Source: Diplolepis rosae | Lineage: Eukaryota; Arthropoda; Insecta; Hymenoptera; Diplolepididae | DNA: 64,000 nt | Direction of reading: 5' to 3' | Assembly: GCA_030998225.1 (NCBI GenBank) | Contig: JAPYXD010000745.1 | Coordinates: 558,001-622,000, forward strand | Shown here: one piece after another, positions 1 through 11,670 of the stretch | How positions within the stretch are numbered: position 1 is the stretch's first letter | How the letters are laid out: the number at the start of each line of letters is the position of its first letter | The notes under the pieces: model-generated | Told to the model about the DNA's origin: nothing | The model's input: the letters and a program-made list of their open reading frames with translations, nothing else | The model's database searches: none | Made by a program: the position numbers and the translations under genes

Positions 1-10
1 AAACTATCTT

Positions 11-121
11 CCTCAGGAAATTTGAGCTAAGAGCTGAAAATTAAGATACCTAGCTGATATTATAAAGATCCCGTCATTTTGAAAATTATATTCAGTAGTC
101 CAGGTGCTTAAAAAACATCTT
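11..121 (+). repeat. Type A monomer (reference copy, 111 bp)
   Basis: This is the first full monomer of the main A family. Its marks are AGGAAATTTGAGCTAAGAGC, then GATACCTAGCTGATATTATA (elsewhere more often TAGTTG), AAGATCCCGTCATTTTG and TTCAGTAGTCC. It ends in the linker CTTAAAAAACATC, which normally leads into a B monomer. Two AGCT sites sit 7 bp apart, at monomer positions 16-19 and 23-26. A common sub-variant (A2) has TTGAAATTATAAAG and TTCAATAGTCC, for example near 1,230 and 3,119. Another (A3) has AGGTAATTTGAGATAAG, for example near 3,341. Confidence 0.95.
66..87 (+). other. Conserved monomer core with 11-bp dyad (reference copy)
   Basis: AGATCCCGTCATTTTG runs into GAAAATTATA. ATTTT-G-AAAAT is a perfect inverted repeat of 5 bp about one base; in B monomers it shrinks to TTTT-G-AAAA, and in D-type tails GATAATTAT breaks it. 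The GATC and the CpG of CCCGTC are retained in most copies. This is the least variable part of the monomer in all families, and most family exchanges happen close to it. A role as a protein site is only inference. Confidence 0.7.
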
Positions 122-231
122 CCTCAGGGAATTTAAGGTGACAACTAAAATTAAGGATACCTGTATTATATTTTGGAGATCCCGTCGTTTTGAAAATTAT
201 ATCTAGTAGTGCAGGTGCTTAAAAACCATTT
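122..231 (+). repeat. Type B monomer (reference copy, 110 bp)
   Basis: This is a reference B-family monomer. Its marks are AGGGAATTTAAGGTGA (GTGAC in this copy, usually GTGAG), ACTAAAATTAAGGATACC, GATTATATTTT or its TGTATTATATTTT form, GGAGATCCCGTCGTTTTG and ATCTAGTAGTGCAGG. The linker is CCAT, leading to an A monomer. Unlike A it usually carries a second CpG (CCCGTCG). Alternation of A and B gives a basic dimer of about 222 bp. Confidence 0.94.
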
Positions 232-342
232 CCTCAGGAAATTTGAGCTAAGAGCTGAAAATTAAGATACCTAGTTGATATTATAAAGATCCCGTCATTT
301 TGAAAATTATATTCAGTAGTCCAGGTGCTAAAAAAACATCTT

Positions 343-453
343 CCTCAGGGAACTTAAGCTAAGAACTGAAGTTAAGGACAACTGGAATATATTTTAGAGA
401 TCCCGTCATTGTGAAAATTATATCTAGTAGTCCAGGTGCTTAAAAACAATCTG
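343..453 (+). repeat. Type C monomer (B subfamily, AAGTTAAGGACAACTGG)
   Basis: This is a well-marked B subfamily: GGGAACTTAAGCTAAGAACT, GAAGTTAAGGACAACT, TTTTAGAGATCCCGTCATTG and ATCTAGTAGTCCAGG. It is very often followed directly by a D monomer, making a C-D pair that recurs across the window (for example 5,446-5,667, 8,557-8,778 and 35,830-36,052). Later in the array a GGACAGCTG form replaces GGACAACTG, from about 38.5 kb onward. Confidence 0.92.
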
Positions 454-1341
454 CCACAGGGAACGTAAACTGAGAACTGAAGATTAAGATACCTAGTTGA
501 TATTATAGAGATCCCGTCATTTTGATAATTATATTTAGAAGTCAAGGTGCTTAAAAACCATCTTCCTCAGGTAATTTGAGATAAGAGCTGAAAATTAAGA
601 TACCTAGTTGATCTTATAGAGATCGCGTCATTTTGAAAATTATATTCAGTAGTCCAGGTGCTTAAAAAACATCTTCCTCAGGGAATTGAAGGTGAGAACT
701 AAAATTAAGGATACCTGGATTATATTTTGGAGATCCCGTCGTGTTGAAAATTATATATATTAGTGCAGGTGCTTAAAAAACAAATTACTCAGGAAATTTT
801 TGCGAAGAGCTGAAAATTAAGATACCTAGTTGATATTATAAAGATCCCGTCATTTTGAAAATTATATTTAGTAGTCCAGGTGCTTAAAAAACATCTTCCT
901 CAGGGAACTTAAGCTAAGAACTGAAGTTAAGGACAACTAGATTATATTTTAGAGATCCCGTCATTGTGAAAATTATATCTAGTAGTCCAGGTGCTTAAAA
1001 CCCATCTTCCTCAGGAAATTTGAGCTAAGAGCTGAAAATTAAGATACCTAGTTGATATTATAAAGATCCCGTCATTTTGAAAATTATATTCAGTAGTCCA
1101 GGTGCTTAAAAAACATCTTCCTCAGGGAATTTAAGCTAAGAACTAAAATTAAGGATACCTGGATTATATTTTGGAGATCCCGTCGTTTTGAAAATTATAT
1201 CTAGTAGTGCAGGTGCTTAAAAACCATCTTCCTTAGGAAATTTGAGCTAAGAGCTGAAAATTAAGATACCTAGTTGAAATTATAAAGATCCCGTCATTTT
1301 GAAAATTACATTCAATAGTCCAGGTGCTTAAAAAACATCTT

Positions 1342-1452
1342 TCTCAGGGAATTTAATCTGAGAACTAAAATTAAAGATACCTAGTTGATATTATAGAGAT
1401 CCCGTCATTTTGATAATTATATTTAGAAGTCAAGGTGCTTAGAAAACATCTT
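1342..1452 (+). repeat. Type E monomer (B-like 5' half, D-like 3' half)
   Basis: A B-like 5' part (GGGAATTTAATCTGAGAACT, AAAATTAAAGATACC) is joined to an A/D-type middle (TAGTTGATATTATAGAG) and the D-type 3' module (GATAATTATATTTAGAAGTC). It reads as a chimera of two families. Other copies of the same 5' part continue instead with GTATTATATTTTGGAG (for example near 9,894, 15,222, 16,108, 28,755 and 34,499), so the exchange point lies in the middle of the monomer. Confidence 0.88.
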
Positions 1453-1782
1453 CCTCAGGGAATTTAAGCTGAGAACTAAAATTAAGGATACCTGGAGTAT
1501 ATTTTAGAGATCCCGTCGTTTTGAAAGTTATATATAGTAGTTAAGGTGCTTAAAAACCATCTTAATCAGGAAATTTGAGCTAAGAGCTGAAAAATAAGAA
1601 ACATAGTTGATATTATAAAGATCCCGTCATTTTGAAAATTATATTTAGTAGTCCAGGTGCTTAAAAAACATCTTCCTCAGGGAACTTAAGCTAAGAACTG
1701 AAGTTAAGGAAACCTAGATTATATTTTAGAGATCCCGTCATTGTGAAAATTATATCTAGTTTACCAGGTGCTTAAAAACCAA

Positions 1783-4700
1783 CTTCCTCAGGTAATTTGA
1801 GATAAGAGATGAAAATTAAGATACCTAGTTGATATTATAGAGATCCCGTCATTTTGAAAATTATATTTAGTAGTCCAGGTGCTTAAAAAACATCTTTCTC
1901 AGGGAACTTAAGCTGAGAACTGAAATTAAGGATAGCTGGATTATATTTTAGAGATCGCTTCATTGTGGAAATTATATCTAGTAGTGCAGGTGCTTAAAAA
2001 ACATCTTCCTCCGGGAATTTAAGCTAAGAAATAAAATTAAGGATACCTGGAGTATAGTTTAGAGATCCCGTCGTTTTGAAAGTTATATCTAGTAGTTCAG
2101 GTGCTTAAAAACCATCTTCCTCAGGGAATTTAAGGTGAGAACTAAAATTAAGGATACCTGGATTATATTTTAGAGATCCCGTGATTGTGAAAATTATATT
2201 CAGTAGTCCAGGTGCTTAAAAAACATCTTTCTCAGGAAATTTGAGCTAAGAGCAGAAAATTAAGATACCTAGTTGATATTATAGAGATCCCGTCATTTTG
2301 AAAATTATGTTCAGTAGTCCAGGTGCTTAAAAACCATCTTCCTCAGGAAATTTGAGCTAAGAGCTGAAAATTAAGATACCTAGTTGAAATTATAAAGATC
2401 CCGTCATTTTGAAAATTATATTCAATAGTCCAGGTGCTTAAAAAACATCTTTCTCAGGGAATTTAATCTGAGAACTAAAATTAAAGATACCTAGTTGATA
2501 TTATAGAGATCCTGTCATTTCGATAATTATATTTAGAAGTCAAGGTGCTTAAAAACCATCTTCCTCAGGTAATTTGAGATAAGAGCTGAAAATTAAGATA
2601 CCTAGTTGATATTATAAAGATCCCGTCGTTTTGAAATTTATATGAAGTAGTTCAGGTGCTTAAAAAACATCTTCCTCAGGGAATTTAAGCTGAGAACTAA
2701 AATAAATGATACCTGGATTATATTTTAGAGATCCTGTCGTTTTGAAAATTATATCTAGTAGTTCAGGTGCTTAAAAAACATCTTCCTCAGGGAACTTAAG
2801 CTAAGAACTGAAGTTAAGGACAACTAGATTATATTTTAGAGATCCCGTCATTGTGAAAATTATATCTAGTAGTCCAGGTGCTTAAAACCCATCTTCCTCA
2901 GGAAATTTGAGCTAAGAGCTGAAAATTAAGATACCTAGTTGATATTATAAAGATCCCGTCATTTTGAAAATTATATTCAGTAGTCCAGTTGCTTAAAAAA
3001 CATCTTCCTCAGGGAATTTAAGGTGAGAACTAAAATTAAGGATACCTGGATTATATTTTGGAGATCTCGTCGTTTTGAAAATTATATCTAGTAGTGCAGG
3101 TGCTTAAAAACCATCTTCCTCAGGAAATTTGAGCTAAGAGCTGAAAATTAAGATACCTAGTTGAAATTATAAAGATCCCGTCATTTTGAAAATTACATTC
3201 AATAGTCCAGGTGCTTAAAAAACATCTTTCTCAGGGAATTTAATCTGAGAACTAAAATTAAAGATACCTAGTTGATATTATAGAGATCCCGTCATTTTGA
3301 TAATTATATTTAGAAGTCAAGGTGCTTAAAAACCATCTTCCTCAGGTAATTTGAGATAAGAGCTGAAAATTAAGATACCTAGTTGATATTATAGAGATCC
3401 CGTCATTTTGAAAATTATATTTAGTAATCCAGGTGCTTAAAAAACATCTTTCTCAGGGAACTTAAGCTGAGAACTGAAATTAAGGATAGCTGGATTATAT
3501 TTTAGAGATCGCTTCATTGTGGAAATTATATCTAGTAGTGCAGGTGCTTAAAAAACATCTTCCTCAGGGAATTTAAGCTGAGAACTAAAATTAAGGATAC
3601 CTGGATTATATTTTAGAGATCCCGTCGTTTTGAAAATTATATATATTAGTGCAGGTGCTTAAAAAACATCTTCCTCAGGGAATTTAAGGTGAGAACTAAA
3701 ATTAAGGATACCTGGATTATATTTTAGAGATCCCGTGATTGTGAAAATTATATTCAGTAGTCCAGGTGCTTAAAAACATCTTTCTCAGGAAATTTGAGCT
3801 AAGAGCAGAAAATTAAGATACCTAGTTGATATTATAGAGATCCCGTCATTTTGAAAATTATGTTCAGTAGTCCAGGTGCTTAAAAACCATCTTCCTCAGG
3901 AAATTTGAGCTAAGAGCTGAAAATTAAGATACCTAGTTGAAATTATAAAGATCCTGTCATTTTGAAAATTATATTCAATAGTCCAGGTGCTTAAAAAACA
4001 TCTTTCTCAGGGAATTTAATCTGAGAACTAAAATTAAAGATACCTAGTTGATATTATAGAGATCCTGTCATTTCGATAATTATATTTAGAAGTCAAGGTG
4101 CTTAAAAACCATCTTCCTCAGGCAATTTGAGATAAGAGCTGAAAATTAAGATACCTAGTTGATATTATAAAGATCCCGTCATTTTGAAAATTATATTCAG
4201 TAGTTCAGGTGCTTAAAAAACATCTTCCTCAGGGAATTTAAGCTGAGAACTAAAATAAATGATACCTGGATTATATTTTAGAGATCCTGTCGTTTTGAAA
4301 ATTATATCTAGTAGTTCAGGTGCTTAAAAAACATCTTCCTCAGGAAACTTAAGCTAAGAACTGAAGTTAAGGACAACTAGAATATATTTTAGAGATCCCG
4401 TCATTGTGAAAATTATATCTAGTAGTCCAGGTGCTTAAAAACCATCTTCCTCAGGAAATTTGAGCTAAGAGCTGAAAATTGAGATACCTAGCTGATATTA
4501 TAAAGATCCCGTCATTTTGAAAATTATATTCAGTAGTCCAGGTGCTTAAAAAACATCTTCCTCAGGGAATTTAAGGTGAGAACTAAAATTAAGGATACCT
4601 GGATTATATTTTGGAGATCTCGTCGTTTTGAAAATTATATCTAGTAGTGCAGGTGCTTAAAAACCATCTTCCTCAGGAAATTTGAGCTAAGAGCTGAAAA

Positions 4701-5100
4701 TTAAGATACCTAGTTGAAATTATAAAGATCCCGTCATTTTGAAAATTACATTCAATAGTCCAGGTGCTTAAAAAACATCTTTCTCAGGGAATTTAATCTG
4801 AGAACTAAAATTAAAGATACCTAGTTGATATTATAGAGATCCCGTCATTTTGATAATTATATTTAGAAGTCAAGGTGCTTAAAAACCATCTTCCTCAGGT
4901 AATTTGAGATAAGAGCTGAAAATTAAGATACCTTGTTGATATTATAGAGATCCCGTCATTTTGAAAATAATATTTAGTAATCCAGGTGCTTAAAAAACAT
5001 CTTTCTCAGGGAACTTAAGCTGAGAACTGAAATTAAGGATACCTGGATTATATTTTAGAGATGCCGTCATTGTGAAAATTATATCTAGTAGTGCAGGTGC
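1783..5100. repeat. 14-monomer HOR (about 1,554 bp), cluster 1
   Basis: Two units and part of a third. Markers repeat at a constant offset: GATCGCTTCATTGTGG at 1,953 and 3,507 (1,554 bp), CCTGTCATTTCGATAATT at 2,511 and 4,064 (1,553 bp), GATCTCGTCG near 3,063 and 4,617. The order includes A3, B, B, a B-to-A hybrid with GTGATTGTG, an A with GAGCAGAAAATT, A2, E, A, B with AATAAATGATACC, C, A, B, A2 and E. A/B alternation is broken twice inside the unit. The third unit fades after about 5,000. Confidence 0.9.
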
Positions 5101-5556
5101 TGAAATACATCTTCCTCAGGGAATTTAAGCTGAGAACTAAAATTAAGGATACCTGGATTATATTTTGGTGATACCGTCGTTTTGAAAATTATATCTAGTA
5201 GTGCAGGTGCTTAAAAAACATATTCCTCAGGGAACTTAAGCTGAGAACTAAAATTAAGGATACCTAGATTATATTTTGGAGATCCCGTCGTTTTGAAAAT
5301 TATATCTAGTAGTTCAGGTGCTTAAAAACCATCTTCCTCTAGAATTGTTACCTAAGAGCTGAAAATTAAGATACCTAGTTGATATTATAAAGATCCCGTC
5401 ATTTTGAAAATTATATTCAGTAGTCCAGGTGCTTAAAAACATCTTCCTCAGGGAACTTAAGCTAAGAACTGAAGTTAAGGACAACTGGATTATATTTTAG
5501 AGATCCCGTCATTGTGAAAATTATATCTAGTAGTCCAGGTGCTTAAAAACCATCTG

Positions 5557-5667
5557 CCTCAGAGAACGTAAACTGAGAACTGAAAATTAAGATACCTAGT
5601 TGATATTATAGAGATCCCGTCATTTTGATAATTATATTTAGAAGTCAAGGTGCTTAAAAAACATCTT
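5557..5667 (+). repeat. Type D monomer (AGAGAACGTAAACTGAG ... AGAAGTCAAGG)
   Basis: Reference copy of the D subfamily. The 5' module AGAGAACGTAAACTGAGAAC is joined to an A-like middle (TTGATATTATAGAG) and a distinctive 3' module, GATAATTATATTTAGAAGTC followed by AAGGTGC. D copies start near 454, 5,557, 6,667, 8,668, 10,221, 11,333, 15,550, 16,441, 19,101, 20,100, 24,098, 25,208, 26,207, 27,980, 30,059, 32,279, 33,056, 33,723, 34,833, 35,942, 37,052, 39,494, 40,603, 49,030, 58,899, 61,671 and 63,003. They serve as anchors for the HOR periods. A related form, GGGAACGTAATCTGAG, occurs from about 44.5 kb on. Confidence 0.92.
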
Positions 5668-8600
5668 CCTCAGGGAAATTAAGCTGAGAAATAAAATTAA
5701 GGATACCTGGATTACATTTTAGAGATCCCGTCGTTTTGAAAATTATATATAGTATTTCAGGTGCTTAAAAACCATCTTCCTCAGGAAATTTGAGTTAAGA
5801 GCTGAAAATTAAGATAGCTAGTTGATATTATAAAGATCCCGTCATTTTGAAAATTATATTTAGTAGTCCAGGTGCTTAAAAAACATCTTCCTCAGGGAAC
5901 TTAAGCTAAGAACTGAAGTTAAGGACAACTAGATTATATTTTAGAGATCCCGTCATTGTGAAAATTATATCTAGTAGTCCAGGTGCTTAAAAACCATCTT
6001 CCTCAGGAAATTTGAGCTAAGAGCTGAAAATTAAGATACCTAGTTGATATTATAAAGATCCCGTCATTTTGAAAATTATATTCAGTAGTCCAGGTGCTTA
6101 AAAAACATCTTCCTCAGGGAATTTAAGCTAAGAACTAAAATTAAGGATACCTGGATTATATTTTGGAGATCCCGTCGTTTTGAAAATTATATCTAGTAGT
6201 GCAGGTGCTTAAAAACCATCTGCCTCAGGAAATTTGACCTAAGAGCTGAACATTAAGATACCTAGTTGATATTATAAAGATCCCCTCATTTTGAAAATTA
6301 TATTCAGTAGTCCAGGTGCTTAAAAAACATCTTCCTCAGGGAATTTAAGCTAAGAACTAAAATTAAGGATACCTGGATTATATTTTGGAGATCCCGTCGT
6401 TTTGAAAATTATATCTAGTAGTGCAGGTGCTTAAAAACCATCTTCCTCAGGAAATTTGAGCTAAGAGCTGAAAATTAAGATACCTAGTTGATATTATAAA
6501 GATGCCGTCATTTTGAAAATTATATTCAGTAGTCCAGGTGCTTAAAAAACATCTTCCTCAGGGAACTTAAGATAAGAACTGAAGTTAAGGACAACTGGAT
6601 TATATTTTAGAGATCCCGTCATTGTGAAAATTATATCTAGTAGTCCAGGTGCTTAAAAACCATCTGCCTCAGATTACGTAAACTGAGAACTGAAAATTAA
6701 GATACCTAGTTGATATTATAGAGATCCCGACATTTTGATAATTATATTTAGAAGTCAAGGTGCTTAGAAAACATCTTCCTCAGGGAATTTAAGCTGAGAA
6801 ATAAAATTAAGGATACCTGGATTATATTTTAGAGATCCCGTCGTTTTGAAAATTATATTTAGTAGTTCAGGTGCTTAAAAACCATCTTCCTCAGGAAATT
6901 TGAGTTAAGAGCTGAAAACTAAGATAGCTAGTTGATATTATAGAGATCCCGTCATTTTGAAAATTATATTCAGTAGTCCAGGTGCTTAAAAAACATCTTC
7001 CTCAGGGAATTTAAGGTGAGAACTAAAATTAAGGATACCTGGATTATATTTTAGAGATCCCGTCGTTTTGAAAATTATATTTAGTAGTTCAGGTGCTTAA
7101 AAACCATCTTCCTCAGGAAATTTGAGTTAAGAGCTGAAAATTAAGATAGCTAGTTGATATTATAGAGATCCCGTCATTTTGAAAATTATATTTAGTAGTC
7201 CAGGTGCTTAGAAAACATCTTCCTCAGGGAATTTAAGCTGAGAAATAAAATTAAGGATACCTGGATTATATTTTAGAGATCCCGTCATTGTGAAAATTAT
7301 ATCTAGTAGTCCAGGTGCTTAAAAACCATCTTCCTCAGGAAATTTGAGCTAAGAGCTGAAAATTGAGATACCTAGCTGATATTATAAAGATCCCGTCATT
7401 TTGAAAATTATATTCAGTAGTCCAGGTGCTTAAAAAACATCTTCCTCAGGGAATTTAAGGTGAGAACTAAAATTAAGGATACCTGGATTATATTTTGGAG
7501 ATCTCGTCGTTTTGAAAATTATATCTAGTAGTGCAGGTGCTTAAAAACCATCTTCCTCAGGAAATTTGAGCTAAGAGCTGGAAAATTAAGATACCTAGTT
7601 GAAATTATAAAGATCCCGTCATTTTGAAAATTACATTCAATAGTCCAGGTGCTTAAAAAACACCTTTCTCAGGGAATTTAATCTGAGAACTAAAATTAAA
7701 GATACCTAGTTGATATTATAGAGATCCCGTCATTTTGAAAATTATGTTCAGTAGTCCAGGTGCTTAAAAACCATCTTCCTCTGGAAATTTGAGCTAAGAG
7801 CTGAAAATTGAGATACCTAGCTGATATTATAAAGATCCCGTCATTTTGAAAATTATATTCAGTAGTCCAGGTGCTTAAAAAACATCTTCCTCAGGGAATT
7901 TAAGGTGAGAACTAAAATTAAGGATACCTGGATTATATTTTGGAGATCCCGTCGATTTGAAAATTATATCTAGTAGTGCAGGTGCTTAAAAAAACCATCT
8001 TCCTCAGGAAATTTGAGCTAAGAGCTGAAAATTAAGATACCTAGCTGATATTATAAAGATCCCGTCATTTTGCAAATTATATTCAGTAGTCCAGGTGCTT
8101 AAAAAACATCTTCCTCAGGGAATTTAAGCTGAGAACTAAAATTAATGATACCTGGATTATATTTTAGAGATCACGCCGTTTTGAAAAATATATCTAGTAG
8201 TTCAGGTGCTTAAAAAACATCAAACTAAGGAAATTTGAGCTAAGCGCTGAAAATTAAGATACCTAGTTGATATTATAAAGATCCCGTCATTTTGAAAATT
8301 ATATTCAGTAGTCCAGGTGCTTAAAAAACATCTTCCTCAGGGAATTTAAGGTGAGAACTAAAATTAAGGATACCTGGATTATATTTTAGAGATCCCGTCG
8401 TTTTGAAAATTATATCTAGTAGTTCAGGTGCTTAAACACCATCTTCCTCATGAAATTTGAGCTAAGAGCTGAAAATTAAGATACCTAGTTGATATTATAA
8501 AGATCCCGTCATTTTGAAAATTATATTCAGTAGTCCAGGTGCTTAAAAAACATCTTCCTCAGGGAACTTAAGCTAAGAACTGAAGTTAAGGACAACTGGA

Positions 8601-9555
8601 TTATATTTTAGAGATCCCGTCATTGTGAAAATTATATCTAGTAGTCCAGGTGCTTAAGAACCATCTGCCTTAGAGAACGTAAACTGAGAACTGAAAATTA
8701 AGATACCTAGTTGATATTATAGAGATCCCGTCAGTTTGATCATTATATTTAGAAGTCAAGGTGCTTAGAAAACATCTTCCTCAGGGAATTTAAGGTGAGA
8801 ACTAAAATTAAGGATACCTGGATTATATTTTAGAGATCCCGTCGTTTTGAAAATTATATCTAGTAGTTCAGGTGCTTAAAAACCATCTTCCTCAGGAAAT
8901 TTGAGCTAAGAGCTGAAAATTAAGATACCTAGCTGATATTATAAAGATCCCGTCATTTTGAAAATTATATTCAGTTGTCCAGGTGCTTAAAAAACATCTT
9001 CCTCAGGGAATTTAAGGTGAGAACTAAAATTAAGGATACCTGGATTATATTTTAGAGATCCCGTCGTTTTGAAAATTATATCTAGTAGTTCAGGTGCTTA
9101 AAAACCATCTTCCTCAGGAAATTTGAGCTAAGAGCTGAAAATTAAGATACCTAGCTGATATTATAAAGATCCCGTCATTTTGAAAATTATATTCAGTAGT
9201 CCAGGTGCTTAAAAAACATCTTCCTCAGGGAATTTAAGGTGAGAACTAAAATTAAGGATACCTGGATTATATTTTTGAGATCTCGTCGTTTTGAAAATTA
9301 TATCTAGTACTGCAGGTGCTTAAAAACCATCTTCCTCAGGAAATTTGAGCTAAGAGCTGAAAATTAAGATACCTAGTTGAAATTATAAAGATCCCGTCAT
9401 TTTGAAAATTATATTCAGTAGTCCAGGTGCTTAAAAAACATCTTTCTCAGGAAATTTGAGCTAAGAGCAGAAAATTAAGATACCTAGTTGATATTATAGA
9501 GATCCCGTCATTTTGAAAATTATGTTCAGTAGTCCAGGTGCTTAAAAACCATCTT

Positions 9556-10660
9556 CCTCTGGAAATTTGAGCTAAGAGCTGAAAATTGAGATACCTAGCT
9601 GATATTATAAAGATCCCGTCATTTTGAAAATTATATTCAGTAGTCCAGGTGCTTAAAAACATCTTCCTCAGGGAATTTAAGGTGAGAACTAAAATTAAGG
9701 ATACCTGGATTATATTTTGGAGATCCCGTCGTTTTGAAAATTATATCTAGCAGTGCAGGTGCTTAAAAACCATCTTCCTCAGGAAATTTGAGCTAAGAGC
9801 TGAAAATTAAGATACCTAGTTGAAATTATATAGATCCCGTCATTTTGAAAATTATATTCAATAGTCCAGGTGCTTAAAAAACATCTTTCTCAGGGAATTT
9901 AATATGAGTACTAAAATTAAAGATACCTGTATTATATTTTGGAGATCCCGTCGTTTTGAAAATTATATCTAGTAATGCAGGTGCTTAAAAACCATCTTCC
10001 TCAGGAAATTTGAGCTAAGAGCTGAAAATTAAGATACCTAGTTGATATTATAAAGATCCCGTCATTTTGAAAATTATATTCAGTAGTCCAGGTGCTTAAA
10101 AAAGATCTTCCTCAGGGAACTTAAGCTAAGAACTGAAGTTAAGGACAACTGGATTATATTTCAGAGATCCCGTCATTGTGGAAATTATATCTAGTAGTCC
10201 AGGTGCTTAGAAACCATCTGCCTCAGAAAACGTAAACTGAGAACTGAAAATTAAGATACCTAGTTGATATTATAGAGATCCCGTCATTTTGATAATTATA
10301 TTTAGAAGTCAAGGTGCTTAAAAAACATCTTCCTCAGGGAATTTAAGCTGAGAACTAAAACTAAGGATACCTGGATTATATTTTAGAGATCCCGTCGTTT
10401 TGAAAATTATATCTAGTAGTTCAGGTGCTTAAAAACCATCTTCCTCAGGAAATTTGAGCTAAGAGCTGAAAATTAAGATACCTAGTTGATATTATAAAGA
10501 TCCCGTCATTTAGAAAATTATATTCAGTAGTCCAGGTGCTTAAAAAACATCTTCCTCAGGGAATTTAAGGTGAGAACTAAAATTAAGGATACCTGGATTA
10601 TATTTTGGAGATCCCGTCGATTTGAAAATTATATCTAGTAGTGCAGGTGCTTAAAAAAAC
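9556..10660. repeat. Ten-monomer block duplicated at 14,885
   Basis: The block shares a run of private variants with 14,885-15,990 at a constant offset of 5,329-5,330 bp (48 monomers): CCTCTGGAAATTTGAG (9,556 and 14,885), TTGAAATTATATAGATCC, GAGTACTAAAATTAAAG, AAGATCTTCCTCAGGG (cctcagg at 10,110 and 15,439), CCTCAGAAAACGTAAACTG, GAACTAAAACTAAGG and CTTAAAAAAACCATC (10,651 and 15,981). Outside the block the two regions no longer match monomer for monomer. Confidence 0.9.
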
Positions 10661-11670
10661 CATCTTCCTCAGGTAATTTGAGCTAAGAGCTGAAAATTAA
10701 GATACCTAGTTGATATTATAAAGATCCCGTCATTTTGAAAATTATATTCAGTAGTCCAGGTGCTTAAAAAACATCTTCCTCAGGGAATTTAAGCTGAGAA
10801 CTAAAATTAAGGATACCTGGATTATATTTTGGAGATCCCGTCGTTTTGTAAAATATATATAGTAGTTCAGGTGCTTAAAAACCATCTTCCTCAGGAAAAT
10901 TGAGCTAAGAACTGAAAATTAAGATACCTATTTGATATAATAAAGATCCCGTCATTTTGAAAATTATATTCAGTAGTCCAGGTGCTTAAAAAACATCTTC
11001 CTCAGGGAAATTAAGATGAGAACTAAAATTAAGGATACCTGGATTATATTTTAGAGATCCCGTCATTTTGAAAATTATATCTAGTAGTGCAGGTGCTTAA
11101 AAACCATCTTCGTCATGAAATTTGAGCTAAGAGCTGAAAATTAAGATACCTAGTTGATATTATAAAGATCCCGTCATTTTGAAAATTATATTCAGTAGTC
11201 CAGGTGCTTAAAAAACATCTTCCTCAGGGAACTTAAGCTAAGAACTGAAGTTAAGGAAAACTGGATTATATTTTAGAGATCCCGTCATTGTGAAAATTAT
11301 ATCTAGTAGTCCAGGTGCTTAAGAACCATCTGCCTTAGAGAACGTAAACTGAGAACTGAAAATTAAGATACCTAGTTGATATTATAGAGATCCCGTCATT
11401 TTGATAATTATATTTAGAAGTCAAGGTGCTTAGAAAACATCTTCCTCAGGGAATTTAAGCTGAGAAATAAAATTAAGGATACCTGGATTATATTTTAGAG
11501 ATCCCGTCGTTTTGAAAATTATATTTAGTAGTTCAGGTGCTTAAAAACCATCTTCCTCAGGAAATTTAAGCTAAGAGCTGAATATTAAGATAGCTAGTTG
11601 ATATTATAGAGATCCCGTCATTTTGAAAATTATATTTAGTAGTCCAGGTGCTTAAAAAACATCTTCCTCA

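Larger units (their letters stand above)
1..1782. repeat. Mixed A/B dimeric stretch
   Basis: About 16 monomers, largely alternating A and B types, with one C-D pair (343-564), another C near 896 and an E near 1,342. The copy near 785 is damaged at its start (CAAATTACTCAGG, then TTTTTGCGAAG). The pair near 1,010-1,230 closely matches the pair near 6,001-6,220. I see no longer period here. Confidence 0.85.
5101..11670. repeat. Mixed dimeric stretch with imported HOR fragments
   Basis: About 59 monomers, mostly A/B dimers with C-D pairs at about 5,446, 6,556, 8,557, 10,110 and 11,222. D starts at 5,557 and 6,667 are 1,110 bp apart (10 monomers), those at 8,668 and 10,221 are 1,553 bp apart (14 monomers), and those at 10,221 and 11,333 are 1,112 bp apart. 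A four-monomer fragment of the 14-mer HOR lies at about 7,330-7,740. Damaged starts occur near 5,335 (CCTCTAGAATTGTTACC) and 8,221 (CAAACTAAGG). Confidence 0.85.

Noticed and set aside
92..105. CAGGTG as a working E-box or promoter element
   Set aside because: CAGGTG is in almost every monomer as part of a conserved stretch, but nothing in the sequence shows transcription or factor binding.
9447..9662. Minus-strand open frame of 71 codons
   Set aside because: It spans two A-type monomers and its two halves are the same peptide. It is open only because CCTCTGG at 9,556 replaces CCTCAGG, which removes the TGA that most A monomers carry in this frame. It is satellite, not a gene.
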